64,000 bases of DNA from CAYRVF01 sp964427535 (GTDB lineage: Bacteria > Chloroflexota > Ktedonobacteria > Ktedonobacterales > JADMIN01). How positions within the stretch are numbered: position 1 is the first letter of the stretch; each line of letters begins with the position of its first letter. A model generated the notes under the pieces. The model searched no databases, was not told where the DNA came from, and worked only from the letters and a program-made list of their open reading frames with translations. The position numbers and the translations under genes were made by a program. Of the stretch, positions 17,710 through 26,320 are shown in pieces. The stretch lies in NCBI GenBank assembly GCA_964427535.1, contig CAYRVF010000006.1, forward strand, positions 8,480-72,479, in the 5' to 3' direction.

Positions 17710-20700
17710 TCAGGCCCGAGCGAGGGCGGCGGCGAGCGAGGGCGCGACATAGCGGGCGAGTATCACCTCGGCCTGTCGATGCGCGTCAGTACGGTCCCGT
17801 CCGTCCTCCAGCGCGGCCAGTGCCCGCAGGGTTAGCGCCAGGTCGTAGTGGTCACCAGCCGCACCGAACAGGTCCGCGGCCTCCAGCAGGCAGCGCACGG
17901 CCTCGGCTGTCTCGTCACGCGCGGCATGGATCTGCCCGCGAACACGCGCCAGACGGGCGCGTCCGGGCCGGCTTTGCGCATAGCCGGAGAGTTGCCGCGC
18001 CCGCTCGATGCACCGCCACGCCTCGTCCGGCTCCCCGGCCATGAGGTGGAAGGTGGCCAGCGCCTCGCAGATCTCGACCTCGCAGACGGCGCACGGCGGG
18101 CAGGTGGCAGCGTGCGTTGTGGCCGCCTCGATCAGCGCCGTGGCGCCGCCCGCATTGCCCGCTTGTGAGCGGTTGCGGATGCCAGCCGCGTAGAGCTGCC
18201 GCAGACTGTGGTCGCGCAGGGAGGCCCGGCTCGCCGCCTCGATCCCTCGCTCGATGAGGCGGGCCGCAGGTGCATAGACGCCCGCTGCGGTGAGCAGCTC
18301 GACCTGCTGCGCCAGGGTGTACGCCACACCGGCCTGTGAGCCGATCTGCTCATGCAGCGCCAACGCTCGCGCGAAGTTCTCAGCGGCGGCGGCGGGGAGC
18401 CCTTGATGGAGCGCCAGGTTCCCCAATACGAAGTGGCAGACCGCCAGGCAGTGCTGGTTGCCGGCCGTCGCCGACTGCCGCGCGAGCGTTTCGATGAATC
18501 GCCGCGTGTGCTGCAGTGATTCCTCACCCTGGAACGCATGCAGGTACAGGCACAGGTGTGCATCCACGGCCACCATAGTGTCGAGCGACCAGCCCGACGT
18601 CTGCCAACGCAGCTCGCAGCGCAGCCCCTCTTCCCAGTGGCCCAGTGGGAGGTGCGCGATCGCGAGCATCTCATAGGCCTGGCTGATCTCCGCTCGCGCG
18701 CCCACACGTTCGGCGATCACCAGCGCCCGCGAGGCATGCTGGAGCGCCATGTCATACTGGTGTCCGTACCAGGCGTAGAGGGCATCGGCGATCAGCAGCC
18801 GCGCTTCGTCGGCCGCGTCCGCTCCGCCGAGCGCGCGGGCCAGGGCCAGGTGTTCGGCCGCGACCGGCATATCCACATTCAGGATCGCGCCGACGGCGAT
18901 CTTACGGTACAGGTTGAACCGACGGCCGCGCTCGAACGGCGCCTCCGCCTCCTGCCCGGCCAGGGCCTCCACTGCCTGGAGATACTGCTCGTGAGCACGT
19001 GCCACATCACCAATGGCGCGGTGGGTGTCGCCGGTGCGCTCGTGAACCTCGGCGAGCAGCGGCGCTCGATCGCGGTGCTGGCTGCGCTGCAGCAGCGCCA
19101 GCGCCTCGCCGTAGCGGCTGAGCGCGCCGTCATGGTCGTAGACCGCTTCGGCACGCGCCCCCGCCTGGAGCAGGTAGTGGACGGCGCGCCGCGTATCACC
19201 CGCTTGCCGGTAGTGGAAGGCGATGGCCTCGACCGGCGTCGACCCGGGCGCATCCGCCTGGAGTGTCTCCAGCACGCCGGCGACCACACCATGCAACATC
19301 GCCCGCCGGGCCTGCGAGAGTTGCTCATACACCGCCTCGCGCAGCAGCGGATGCGGGAAACGGAAGGTGAGACCCACCTCCGTCAGCACACCGGCGGCGA
19401 GCAATTCGTCCACCAGATCGAGCAGGGAGCCACCTTCCTCGCCACCCTTCATTCCGCGCTCAAGCAGCGACAAGGGGATATCGCGGCCGGCGACGGCGGC
19501 CAGCTGGAGCAGTTGTCCGGCGGCCGGCGAGAGCGACGCCATCCGGTGCCGGGCCAGCGCGTGCAGCGACGGCGGGATTGCTGAAGCCGTGATCGCTAGC
19601 GAGCCGGCTGGGTCGGGGTCGCCCGCGAAGCGCCAGGCGCCCTCCACCTGGACGATGCCGCCGTCGGCAGCAAGCTGGCGCGCCATCTCCCTGGCGAAGA
19701 GCGCGTTGCCTTCCGAGAGGCGATAGAGCGCGGCGGCAAGCTGAGGATTGACATCGCCAGCCCCAAGCGCCTGCGACACCAGGGCGCGGTGCTCCTCGGC
19801 GGTGAGGGCGGTCAGGTGCAGCCGCTGCAGGATCTGCACCCGCTCCAGGCTGGCGATGGTCTCGGCCAGAGCGGGCGCCGCGCCGGGCTCGTGGGGCCGC
19901 CAGCCGCCGACCAGCAGCAGGGGCAGGGTCGCCGTCTCGCGCGCGAGGTACGAGAAGAGCTTGAGCGAGCCCGCGTCAACGGCGTGCAGGTCGTCGAGGA
20001 CCAGGATGATCGGCGCCGTGCGTGCCCGCGCCGCCAGGAAGCGAGCCACCCCCGCGAAGAGCGCGCGCTGGGCCGCCAGCCGGTCGGGGAGACTGACCAG
20101 CACCGACGCCGAGATCTCCGGGATGGCGACCGCCAGCTCTGCGGGGATGAGCTCCGCGCCGGTAGGGTCGTGCCAGAGGGTACCGCGCAACGCCTCGACG
20201 AACGGCATATAGGGCATCTGCCCCTCCTGCTCATGCGCGGTGCCGAAGAGGACATGCCAGTGCCGCTGCCAGCCGAGCCGCTGGATCTCCTGCGCCAGCC
20301 GCGTCTTGCCGATGCCCGCGTCCCCTTCCACCCCCAGGACCGCGCCACGTCCCCGCGCGAGACGATCGAGGAGGGCGCCGATGACGCGCAGCTCCGTCCG
20401 GCGCCCGATCAGCGGCGGCAACATGGCGAGGTCGGTCGCGGGGCCGCTGCCGGGGAGCCCAGCGCGCTGCACTCGTTCCTCCAGAATGTCGTGATACAGC
20501 GCTGCGGTCTCGGTCGACACGTCCGTGCCCAGCTCGCGCGCCACGGCCTCCGTGCAGATGCGAAACTGCCGCAGCGCGCGGGCGCGGCTGCCCTGCCGCG
20601 CATAGGCCAGCATCAGGCCGCGCTGTGCGTCTTCGCGTGTCGCGTCGCGGGCAACGGCCTGGCGGAGCGCCTCGGCGGCATCGGCCACAGCACCTGCCTC

Positions 20701-21273
20701 CAGGTACGCCTCGCCCAGCTCCACCAGCAGGTCGATATACCGCTCACGCAGCGTCTCGCGTCGCTCGGCCACCCACGGCTCATAGAGGTCGCCTGGCAGG
20801 AGGTCGCCCGTGTAGCGTCCGGCAGCCCGGTGGAGCGGGTCGAGATCTCGCGTCGTGAGCGCCTGGCGGGCTTGCGACTCGAACTCGGCGAGGTCGGTCG
20901 AGACGCCGCCCGGAGCGGACAGGCCAAGGACATCGCCGCGCAGATGCAGCAGCGCATCGGGCGGCTCCGGTGGCCCGGCGACGGCGAGCGCCTTGCGCGC
21001 TTGGTGGATCGCTTTGTAGAGTTGGGTCGCAGCCGAATCCGGGGTCAGCTCCGGCCAGAGGTGCTCCATCACCTGCTCGCGATGGAGCTGATAGCCAGGT
21101 TGTAGCGCCAGCAGCTTGAGCAGGCTCAGCGCCTTGCGGCGCGCGAAGGCCGCTTCCGGCACCGGTCGCTGACCGAGCCAGATGCTGAACTCACCCAGCA
21201 AGGTGAGCCGCAGCTCGGTGCGCCCGGCGGCGAGCTGCGCGGTGGCGCGTGGGGATTGCGAGCGGGATGTCAT
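17710..21273 (-). CDS. BTAD/SARP-type transcriptional activator with AAA ATPase and TPR domains
   Basis: A 1187-residue regulator. The ATG at 21273 is supported by AGGAGG 7 bases upstream. Domains in order: OmpR-like winged helix (about 20-100, ELRLTLLGEFSIWLGQRPV), bacterial transcriptional activator domain (BTAD, about 125-265), and a STAND/AAA ATPase with Walker A GDAGIGKT (317-324) and Walker B ILVLDDLHAVDAG. Helical and TPR-like repeats run to the C-terminus. There is no C-terminal LuxR helix-turn-helix. Such proteins (AfsR/SARP-like) activate neighbouring or secondary-metabolism operons after ligand and ATP binding. It diverges from the NmrA/DDN/sigma operon and is convergent with nothing, so either neighbour could be its target. 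Confidence 0.9.
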   Translation of the reverse strand: MTSRSQSPRATAQLAAGRTELRLTLLGEFSIWLGQRPVPEAAFARRKALSLLKLLALQPGYQLHREQVMEHLWPELTPDSAATQLYKAIHQARKALAVAGPPEPPDALLHLRGDVLGLSAPGGVSTDLAEFESQARQALTTRDLDPLHRAAGRYTGDLLPGDLYEPWVAERRETLRERYIDLLVELGEAYLEAGAVADAAEALRQAVARDATREDAQRGLMLAYARQGSRARALRQFRICTEAVARELGTDVSTETAALYHDILEERVQRAGLPGSGPATDLAMLPPLIGRRTELRVIGALLDRLARGRGAVLGVEGDAGIGKTRLAQEIQRLGWQRHWHVLFGTAHEQEGQMPYMPFVEALRGTLWHDPTGAELIPAELAVAIPEISASVLVSLPDRLAAQRALFAGVARFLAARARTAPIILVLDDLHAVDAGSLKLFSYLARETATLPLLLVGGWRPHEPGAAPALAETIASLERVQILQRLHLTALTAEEHRALVSQALGAGDVNPQLAAALYRLSEGNALFAREMARQLAADGGIVQVEGAWRFAGDPDPAGSLAITASAIPPSLHALARHRMASLSPAAGQLLQLAAVAGRDIPLSLLERGMKGGEEGGSLLDLVDELLAAGVLTEVGLTFRFPHPLLREAVYEQLSQARRAMLHGVVAGVLETLQADAPGSTPVEAIAFHYRQAGDTRRAVHYLLQAGARAEAVYDHDGALSRYGEALALLQRSQHRDRAPLLAEVHERTGDTHRAIGDVARAHEQYLQAVEALAGQEAEAPFERGRRFNLYRKIAVGAILNVDMPVAAEHLALARALGGADAADEARLLIADALYAWYGHQYDMALQHASRALVIAERVGARAEISQAYEMLAIAHLPLGHWEEGLRCELRWQTSGWSLDTMVAVDAHLCLYLHAFQGEESLQHTRRFIETLARQSATAGNQHCLAVCHFVLGNLALHQGLPAAAAENFARALALHEQIGSQAGVAYTLAQQVELLTAAGVYAPAARLIERGIEAASRASLRDHSLRQLYAAGIRNRSQAGNAGGATALIEAATTHAATCPPCAVCEVEICEALATFHLMAGEPDEAWRCIERARQLSGYAQSRPGRARLARVRGQIHAARDETAEAVRCLLEAADLFGAAGDHYDLALTLRALAALEDGRDRTDAHRQAEVILARYVAPSLAAALARA

Positions 21274-21497
21274 GGTCGGACCTCCTGACGTGTCCGATCC
21301 CGCCGCCTCGCGAGGGATGGCGGGAAGTACGCTCCCCCTTGTGCTCTCTACCGCGATTGTACTCCATCGGATGGGCCGCGGAGACGACGTCGTGATAGCG
21401 CATCGCCACGCGTGTCGAAGCGCATGCGACATATCCGGCATGGGCAAGACGAGAGCAACGTCTGTCCCAAAACGGCGCGGTCAACCCTCTTCATGTG

Positions 21498-21520
21498 TGA
21501 CCGCGACACTGTGGTGGTCA
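21498..21520. promoter_or_regulatory. Possible operator: TGACC-N13-GGTCA inverted repeat
   Basis: Half-sites at 21498-21502 and 21516-21520 form an inverted repeat about 40 bp before the NmrA-like start, in the divergent promoter region with the BTAD regulator. The arms are only 5 bp, so chance is a real possibility. Confidence 0.25.
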
Positions 21521-21560
21521 TGACGATAGCGCAGCCATACAAACAAAGAGAGGGCATGTG

Positions 21561-22364
21561 ATGCATATCGCCGTCTTTGGAGCACATGGCAAGACAGGGC
21601 AACTCTTGACGCAACAGGCGCTTGCCGAAGGGCACGCGGTGACGGCCGTCACACGTCATCCGGAGACATTTCCTCTTCGTCACCAACGACTACAGGTGAT
21701 GCGTGCAGACGTGTTCGATCTCGCATCGGTTGAACACGCCATCGCCGGACAGGATGCCGTCCTCTCGACCCTGGGCGTGCCATTCAGTCGCAAGCCGATC
21801 ACCGTGTATTCACAAGGCACCGCGCAGATCGTGCAGGCCATGACGCGGCACGGCGTTCGCCGCCTCGTCTGCGTGAGTTCGAGCGCAACCGACCCGCGGA
21901 CACGCTACCACGACACAGGCGGTGGCTTCCTCTTTGAGAGGATTCTCAAGCCAATCATCATCAATACGCTTGGGCGCACCACGTATGAAGATATGCAGAA
22001 GATGGAAGCGCTGGTGATGAACAGTCAGCTTGAGTGGGTCATTGTCCGTCCCTCTGGTCTCTTTGAGACGGACTCCATCACCGACTATCGTGTGGCTGAA
22101 ACGTCCATACGCGGACAATTTACCTCCAGGGCGGATCTCGCGGACTGCATGCTCCAGCAGCTCACCAGTGACCGGTTTCTCCGGAAGGCGGTGGCGGTGG
22201 CGACGTTCTCGGCGCGGCCGAACCTGCTGCAGTTCGTTGGCGGAGAGGCATTCCAGCGCCAGCCAACCGCCTCGAACGGCATCGAGTCTCACGCGAGCAC
22301 GACCACGACCACGACCACCGCTCTCCATCGGGACGAGGCAGGAACGTATGACAAGGTCAGATAG
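21561..22364 (+). CDS. NmrA-like NAD(P)-binding oxidoreductase (atypical SDR)
   Basis: A 267-residue protein starting MHIAVFGAHGKTGQLLTQQAL, the glycine-rich dinucleotide loop (GAHGKTG) of atypical short-chain dehydrogenases. VSSSATDPRTRYHD marks the NAD(P)H-binding SDR_a5-like group. A GTG directly before the ATG is an alternative start; AAAGAGAGGG upstream serves either. The last ~25 residues are Thr-rich (TTTTTTALH), an unusual tail. It overlaps the next gene by 17 bases. NAD(P)-dependent epimerases of this kind are among the 'COE' proteins commonly linked to ECF41 sigma factors, and an ECF41 gene is two genes downstream. Confidence 0.85.
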   Translation: MHIAVFGAHGKTGQLLTQQALAEGHAVTAVTRHPETFPLRHQRLQVMRADVFDLASVEHAIAGQDAVLSTLGVPFSRKPITVYSQGTAQIVQAMTRHGVRRLVCVSSSATDPRTRYHDTGGGFLFERILKPIIINTLGRTTYEDMQKMEALVMNSQLEWVIVRPSGLFETDSITDYRVAETSIRGQFTSRADLADCMLQQLTSDRFLRKAVAVATFSARPNLLQFVGGEAFQRQPTASNGIESHASTTTTTTTALHRDEAGTYDKVR

Positions 22365-22797
22365 AGCGCCACGTTTTGTGCGCGGAGCCAATATCCTGAT
22401 AGTCGCCCTGGCACGTGCGGGGTTCAAGCTCGTCGGGTTCGGGAAATATCCCATGTATCTGGTCACGATACGCGGACGTACAAGCGGGCAGCCGCGTACG
22501 GTTCCGCTCGTGATTATTGAGCGCAATGGGAAGCAATACCTGGCCTCTCCGTTTGGGGTCGTCAATTGGGTGCGTAATCTGCGGGTGGCGGGAGAAGCGA
22601 CCCTTACGCGTGGGCGTCGTTCTGCGACGGTCACGGCGAGGGAGCTCCCGAAAGACGAAGCGACCCTCGTGTTGCGGGACGACATCAGAGACGGGAACCC
22701 CTTCGCGCGCTACTTCGGCGTGACCGCGGACTCCTCGCTTGAGGAGTTTGAGCACGCGGCGGCCAGCCATCCCGTGTTTGAGTTGGAGAGGAAGTGA
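22348..22797 (+). CDS. deazaflavin (F420)-dependent nitroreductase-family protein (DDN-like)
   Basis: A 149-residue protein. The ATG at 22348 lies inside the previous gene. The fold is recognised from YPMYLVTIRGRTSGQPRTVPLVIIER and YLASPFGVVNWVRNLR, the pattern of the Mycobacterium Ddn/PNPOx-like family (residues about 30-145), which uses F420H2 to reduce quinones or nitro compounds. Its presence hints that the host makes F420, consistent with Chloroflexota or Actinomycetota. It is tightly coupled between an NmrA oxidoreductase and an ECF41 sigma factor. The physiological substrate is unknown. Confidence 0.85.
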   Translation: MTRSDRAPRFVRGANILIVALARAGFKLVGFGKYPMYLVTIRGRTSGQPRTVPLVIIERNGKQYLASPFGVVNWVRNLRVAGEATLTRGRRSATVTARELPKDEATLVLRDDIRDGNPFARYFGVTADSSLEEFEHAAASHPVFELERK

Positions 22798-22810
22798 GGC
22801 AGGGAATCCC

Positions 22811-23680
22811 ATGGAATCCTTCGAGACCTACCGGCCATACCTCTTCTCCATTGCCTACCGCATGCTCGGCAGCGCGATGGATGCCGAAGATATGGTGCAG
22901 GAGACCTACCTGCGCTACCAGCGAACGCCTCCGGAGAGCATTCATTCGCTCAAAGCGTATCTGACGACCATCCTGACGCGCTTGTGTATGGATCAACTCC
23001 AGCTCGCGCGCAGGAAGCGTGAGCTCTATGTCGGTCCCTGGCTACCGGAGCCGATCCTCACCCCTGAGACGGCTGATGGTGCTGATGTGGGCGATCCAGA
23101 GAAGCGTGTCGAGCTCGAGGAGTCGGTTTCACTGGCCTTCCTGGTCTTACTGGAGCAGCTCCAACCATTCGAGCGCGCGGTCTTCCTGCTGCGCGAAGTC
23201 TTCGCATACGAATTCGCCGAGATCGCGACGATGCTCGACAAGAGTGAAGCCGCCTGCCGCCGCTCGTTCAGTCGGGCAAAGCGGCATCTGCGGGAGCAAC
23301 GGCCACGATTCCCGGCCTCTCCGCGCGTCCATCAACAACTGCTCAACGGATACTATCAGGCGGTGCGGGGCGGCGAGATGGCCCCCTTGATGCACCTGCT
23401 TTCCGAAACGGTGACACTCTGGGCGGATGGAGGCGGGAATGTCAGGCAAGCTGCGCTGCGTCCGATTTACGGGCGTGATGCGGTCGCGCGCTTTAGCCTG
23501 GGAACGCGGCGCTTCTGGCCAGCGGACGCGCGTGTCGAGCTGGAGGAGGTCAACGGCCAGACGGCGCTGGTCGTCCGTACGGGCAGTGACGTCTTCGCCG
23601 TTCTGACCATCGAGGTGGAGCAGGGGCAGATCCAGGCGATTCGCGTCATCGCCAACCCAGAAAAACTCGCAAGGCTGTAG
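22811..23680 (+). CDS. ECF41-type RNA polymerase sigma factor (SigJ-like) with SnoaL-like domain
   Basis: A 289-residue sigma factor. The ATG at 22811 lies 13 bases after the previous stop. Region 2 (YLFSIAYRMLGSAMDAEDMVQETYLRY) and region 4 (about 110-165, FLLREVFAYEFAEIATMLDKSEAACRRSFSRAKRHL) are followed by a C-terminal NTF2/SnoaL-like domain. The three ECF41 signatures are present: WLPEP in the linker, DGGG in the SnoaL domain and NPEKL at the end. In this group the fused domain both stimulates and restrains the factor, so no separate anti-sigma is needed. It closes a three-gene operon of oxidoreductases that are its likely targets. Confidence 0.93.
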   Translation: MESFETYRPYLFSIAYRMLGSAMDAEDMVQETYLRYQRTPPESIHSLKAYLTTILTRLCMDQLQLARRKRELYVGPWLPEPILTPETADGADVGDPEKRVELEESVSLAFLVLLEQLQPFERAVFLLREVFAYEFAEIATMLDKSEAACRRSFSRAKRHLREQRPRFPASPRVHQQLLNGYYQAVRGGEMAPLMHLLSETVTLWADGGGNVRQAALRPIYGRDAVARFSLGTRRFWPADARVELEEVNGQTALVVRTGSDVFAVLTIEVEQGQIQAIRVIANPEKLARL

Positions 23681-23766
23681 GGCGTCTTCGCGTACTGCCG
23701 CCCGCGGTGCATCCACTGCTGACACGCAAGTGACCACGCCCCCTAGCAGACGGCCCTCATTTCGCA

Positions 23767-23799
23767 GGCACAGGCACTGAGAGACACGGTGCCTGTGCC
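23767..23799. terminator. 11-bp perfect hairpin after the ECF41 operon
   Basis: Arms GGCACAGGCAC (23767-23777) and its exact complement (23789-23799) flank an 11-base loop. It lies 87 bases after the sigma-factor stop and just before the next promoter. There is no T-tract, so an intrinsic-terminator role is plausible but not certain. Confidence 0.5.
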
Positions 23800-23804
23800 A
23801 TCGC

Positions 23805-23833
23805 TTGACGGAGCGACCACTGCCCGCTAGGAT
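23805..23833 (+). promoter_or_regulatory. Sigma70-type promoter TTGACG-N17-TAGGAT
   Basis: -35 TTGACG at 23805-23810 and -10 TAGGAT at 23828-23833, with 17-base spacing. The next gene starts at 23874, giving a leader of about 35 bases. The promoter directly follows the hairpin ending the previous operon. Confidence 0.55.
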
Positions 23834-23873
23834 ACGTCCTGGCGAACACTCCGCTTGTTAGCGAAAGGGATGT

Positions 23874-24290
23874 ATGAACACCGAGGTCCGCTTCACTGAC
23901 ACCTGGCGCATTGGCCTGTATGTCTTGTGTGCCATCACCGTGCTCAACTACGTCGCGCAGATTCCCTACTACATCCACTTCTACGGCGTCCACGGCGCGG
24001 CTCCGTCTCCGTTGGGGGTCGTGCTCCTGGCGCTCACGTTCCTCTTGTTTCTCGCCGGCTATGTCTTCACGCTCCAGGGTCGGCGCCTCGGCGGATGGCT
24101 GCTCCTCGGATTCCTCGTCCTCGAGTTCGCCTTCTACGTGCTGCACAACCTCTCCGGAGCGTTTCTGAAGGATCTCCCCCTGCACGATCCGCTCTTCCTG
24201 GTCGTCTCGCTGATCGGGTATCTCAACACGCTCGTGGCACTCGTGTTCGCGGTCTTGATGATTCGCGACCACAAGGTCTTCTTGCGCTAG
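23874..24290 (+). CDS. small four-helix membrane protein, unknown function
   Basis: A 138-residue protein with four predicted transmembrane helices (about 12-34, 45-66, 71-94, 105-130) separated by short charged loops. The soluble N-terminus is MNTEVRFTDTWR and the tail is RDHKVFLR. I do not recognise a family. It has its own promoter (23805-23833) and is followed on the same strand by a Ser/Thr kinase gene with its own leader, so it is probably monocistronic. Ordinary codon use and clean boundaries argue that it is a real gene. Confidence 0.7.
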   Translation: MNTEVRFTDTWRIGLYVLCAITVLNYVAQIPYYIHFYGVHGAAPSPLGVVLLALTFLLFLAGYVFTLQGRRLGGWLLLGFLVLEFAFYVLHNLSGAFLKDLPLHDPLFLVVSLIGYLNTLVALVFAVLMIRDHKVFLR

Positions 24291-24405
24291 CAGCCGCCAG
24301 CTCCCCATCCTCGGGGTCATGCCGCGCCAGAGGGCACCGCCGAACGTATGGTAGAATACTCCCTGCATTCGCGCCTGAGCGCGCGCGAGAAGACCGGGAG
24401 GCCGT

Positions 24406-25602
24406 ATGGGGACGGGAACGCCAGGCAGCGACGCGGCGAGCGCGAACCCACAGGTCGCGGACCGCTATCGCGTGCTCGCGCGCGTGGGCGTTGGCGGCAC
24501 CGCCGTCGTCTATCGCTGCCTCGATCTGCATACCGAACAGGTCGTCGCCGTCAAGGTGTTACGCACCAACGGACCGCTCATCCCCGAGGCCGCCGCGCGC
24601 TTTCGCCGCGAGGCGCATCTCGCCGCCACGCTCTCGCATCCCCACATCGTGCGCGTGCTCGATTTCGGCTACACGCTGCCGCTGCCTTCGCAGCCGCACG
24701 CCACCTGGGAAGAAGACGCTGACCGGCCGGTGCCCTACCTCGCGATGGAGTACGTCTTCGGCTCGACGCTCAAAGAGCTCGTGCGGCGGCTCGGACCACT
24801 CCCCTACGACTGGGTCTGGCGCATCGGCGAACAGCTCTGCGCCGCCCTCGCCGCCGCGCACGCCTTCGGCGTCGTCCATCGCGACGTCAAGCCGCAGAAC
24901 GTCATGGTGCTCGACGCGCCGATGGAGCTGCTGACCAAGCTCACCGACTTCGGCATCGCCCGACAGGTAGGCGGCGAGTACACCAATCTCACGACGACCG
25001 GGCAGGTGCTCGGCACGCCAGATTACCTCTCGCCCGAGCAGGTGTTGGGAGAGCCGGGCGGTCCCTCCGCCGACCTCTACGCGCTGGGGGTCGTGCTCTA
25101 CGAGCTGCTCACCGGCAGGCTACCCTTCGAGGCGGATTCTCCGCTCGCCGCTGCCTCGCGCCGCATGGTCGCCGACGCGCCGCCGCTGACCGCCTATCGC
25201 CGCGACGTGCCCGTGCCCCTGCAGGAGGTCGTCCTGCTGGCGCTGCGCCGCGATCCCTCGGAGCGCTACGGCAACGCGCTGGAGTTCGCCCAGGCGCTGC
25301 GCTGGAGCCGCGAGCGCTCAGCCTTGCCACCCTCGTCGGAGCGTGGGGGCTGGGTGCTGGAGCGCAAGGCGCCACGACCGCCGAAGCCCAAGCCCGACCT
25401 CGTGCCCATCGACGATGGGGCGCAACCGGCGACGCCCGAGTTCGAGGCGCAGAGCACGGTGCTGCGTGTCACGACCTCGCTGGCCGGCTTCGAGCTAACG
25501 CCGGACTCCGACTCTGATCCGCTCGCCCGCGGCCTGGATACATCGGGCGCCGATGAACCCGCCGGCGAGGACGCATTTCCACCGCCCAAAGATGAGAATT
25601 GA
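24406..25602 (+). CDS. soluble Ser/Thr protein kinase (PknB-like)
   Basis: A 398-residue Hanks-type kinase. The catalytic domain (about 20-300) has the glycine loop VGVGGTAVVYR, ATP-binding Lys50 in VVAVKVLR, the catalytic loop HRDVKPQN (Asp160), DFG with Asp181, and the activation-segment end GTPDYLSPEQ. All residues needed for activity are present. The C-terminal ~100 residues are Pro- and acid-rich and unstructured (PPKPKPDLVPIDDG). There is no transmembrane helix and no PASTA repeat, so it is cytoplasmic, unlike typical PknB. A TAGAAT at 24351-24356 upstream may be its -10. Its substrates are unknown; the downstream YtxH-like gene is a possible co-regulated neighbour. Confidence 0.94.
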   Translation: MGTGTPGSDAASANPQVADRYRVLARVGVGGTAVVYRCLDLHTEQVVAVKVLRTNGPLIPEAAARFRREAHLAATLSHPHIVRVLDFGYTLPLPSQPHATWEEDADRPVPYLAMEYVFGSTLKELVRRLGPLPYDWVWRIGEQLCAALAAAHAFGVVHRDVKPQNVMVLDAPMELLTKLTDFGIARQVGGEYTNLTTTGQVLGTPDYLSPEQVLGEPGGPSADLYALGVVLYELLTGRLPFEADSPLAAASRRMVADAPPLTAYRRDVPVPLQEVVLLALRRDPSERYGNALEFAQALRWSRERSALPPSSERGGWVLERKAPRPPKPKPDLVPIDDGAQPATPEFEAQSTVLRVTTSLAGFELTPDSDSDPLARGLDTSGADEPAGEDAFPPPKDEN

Positions 25603-25784
25603 CCTACGCGCTGGCCTGTAACGTGCTGCTGGAGTCGCTCGTATACAACTGTGTTCGATCGCACGTTTGCCAGGCTGACTGTCAGTCTGCTTGGCACAGT
25701 CTGTGCGCTAGCTGAACGTGCCTGTGCGTTGTGCATAGGTCGTATAGACACGAACGAGGAAGCGTTCGAGGAGGGACGGGGACA

Positions 25785-26126
25785 ATGAAGCGCGGACAGG
25801 TATTTGCTCTGGTGGCAGGTGTCGTCGTTGGTCTGGCTGGCGTCGCTCTTGGTGTGGTGCTCTCGCGGCGCGAGGGCCGTGAGGCGGCGAAGAAGGTCCT
25901 TGACCAGTATGGCCCATATGCCCAGAAGGGCGCGGATGTCGCCAAGAACGTCGCCCAGCAGGCCAGCCGCGTCAGCGGCCAGGTCGCGAAGGTCGCCGCG
26001 GACCAGTATTCGACGCAGGCCCCGCGCGCCCGCGAAGTGCTCAGCGGAGTCGTCGCGCAGGCGCCGCAGCGGATGGAGGCGATTGTCTCCGCACTGCCGG
26101 GCCGCAACGGCAAGGCCGAGGCATAG
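25785..26126 (+). CDS. YtxH-like small membrane-anchored protein
   Basis: A 113-residue protein. The ATG at 25785 is preceded by GAGGAGGGA. A single N-terminal transmembrane helix (about 5-24, FALVAGVVVGLAGVALGVVL) is followed by RREGREAAKKVLDQY, the YtxH/gas-vesicle-like pattern. An amphipathic, Ala/Gln/Lys-rich helical stretch then has coiled-coil character. Such proteins are stress-related envelope proteins of unclear mechanism. A GC-rich hairpin follows the stop. Confidence 0.65.
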   Translation: MKRGQVFALVAGVVVGLAGVALGVVLSRREGREAAKKVLDQYGPYAQKGADVAKNVAQQASRVSGQVAKVAADQYSTQAPRAREVLSGVVAQAPQRMEAIVSALPGRNGKAEA

Positions 26127-26155
26127 CTCAGCAGAGGCACAAGCATCACACGCGA

Positions 26156-26191
26156 ACACGGGCAGGTGGCACCAACGTCATCCGCCCGTGT
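26156..26191 (+). terminator. Terminator-like hairpin with 8-bp arms
   Basis: ACACGGGC at 26156-26163 pairs with GCCCGTGT at 26184-26191; a smaller GGTG/CACC hairpin sits inside. It lies 30 bases after the YtxH-like stop and is followed by the weakly T-rich CGTCGTTTC. Confidence 0.45.
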
Positions 26192-26267
26192 CGTCGTTTC
26201 CCCACTACATCGTGCATGTGCGAGAGGATTCCATCCGTGCCCGAAGGCAAGGCCCCTCGCCTCACGC

Positions 26268-26297
26268 CCCCTCCCCTCTTCCTTTAGAGGGGAGGGG
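26268..26297. repeat. 12-bp perfect GC-rich palindrome (CCCCTCCCCTCT family)
   Basis: Arms 26268-26279 and 26286-26297 are exact complements around the loop TCCTTT. It lies between the convergent YtxH-like and thioesterase genes. It belongs to the same dispersed family as the elements at 4.5, 9.4, 61.9 and 63.6 kb. Confidence 0.65.
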
Positions 26298-26320
26298 GAG
26301 AGGTGCTGCCCCCAAGGGTG

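Noticed and set aside
21274..21560. ECF41-type promoter (TGTCACA with CGTC -10) before the NmrA operon
   Set aside because: Only weak partial matches (TGTGACC at 21496, TGTCCCA near 21463) at wrong spacing; I could not support a call.
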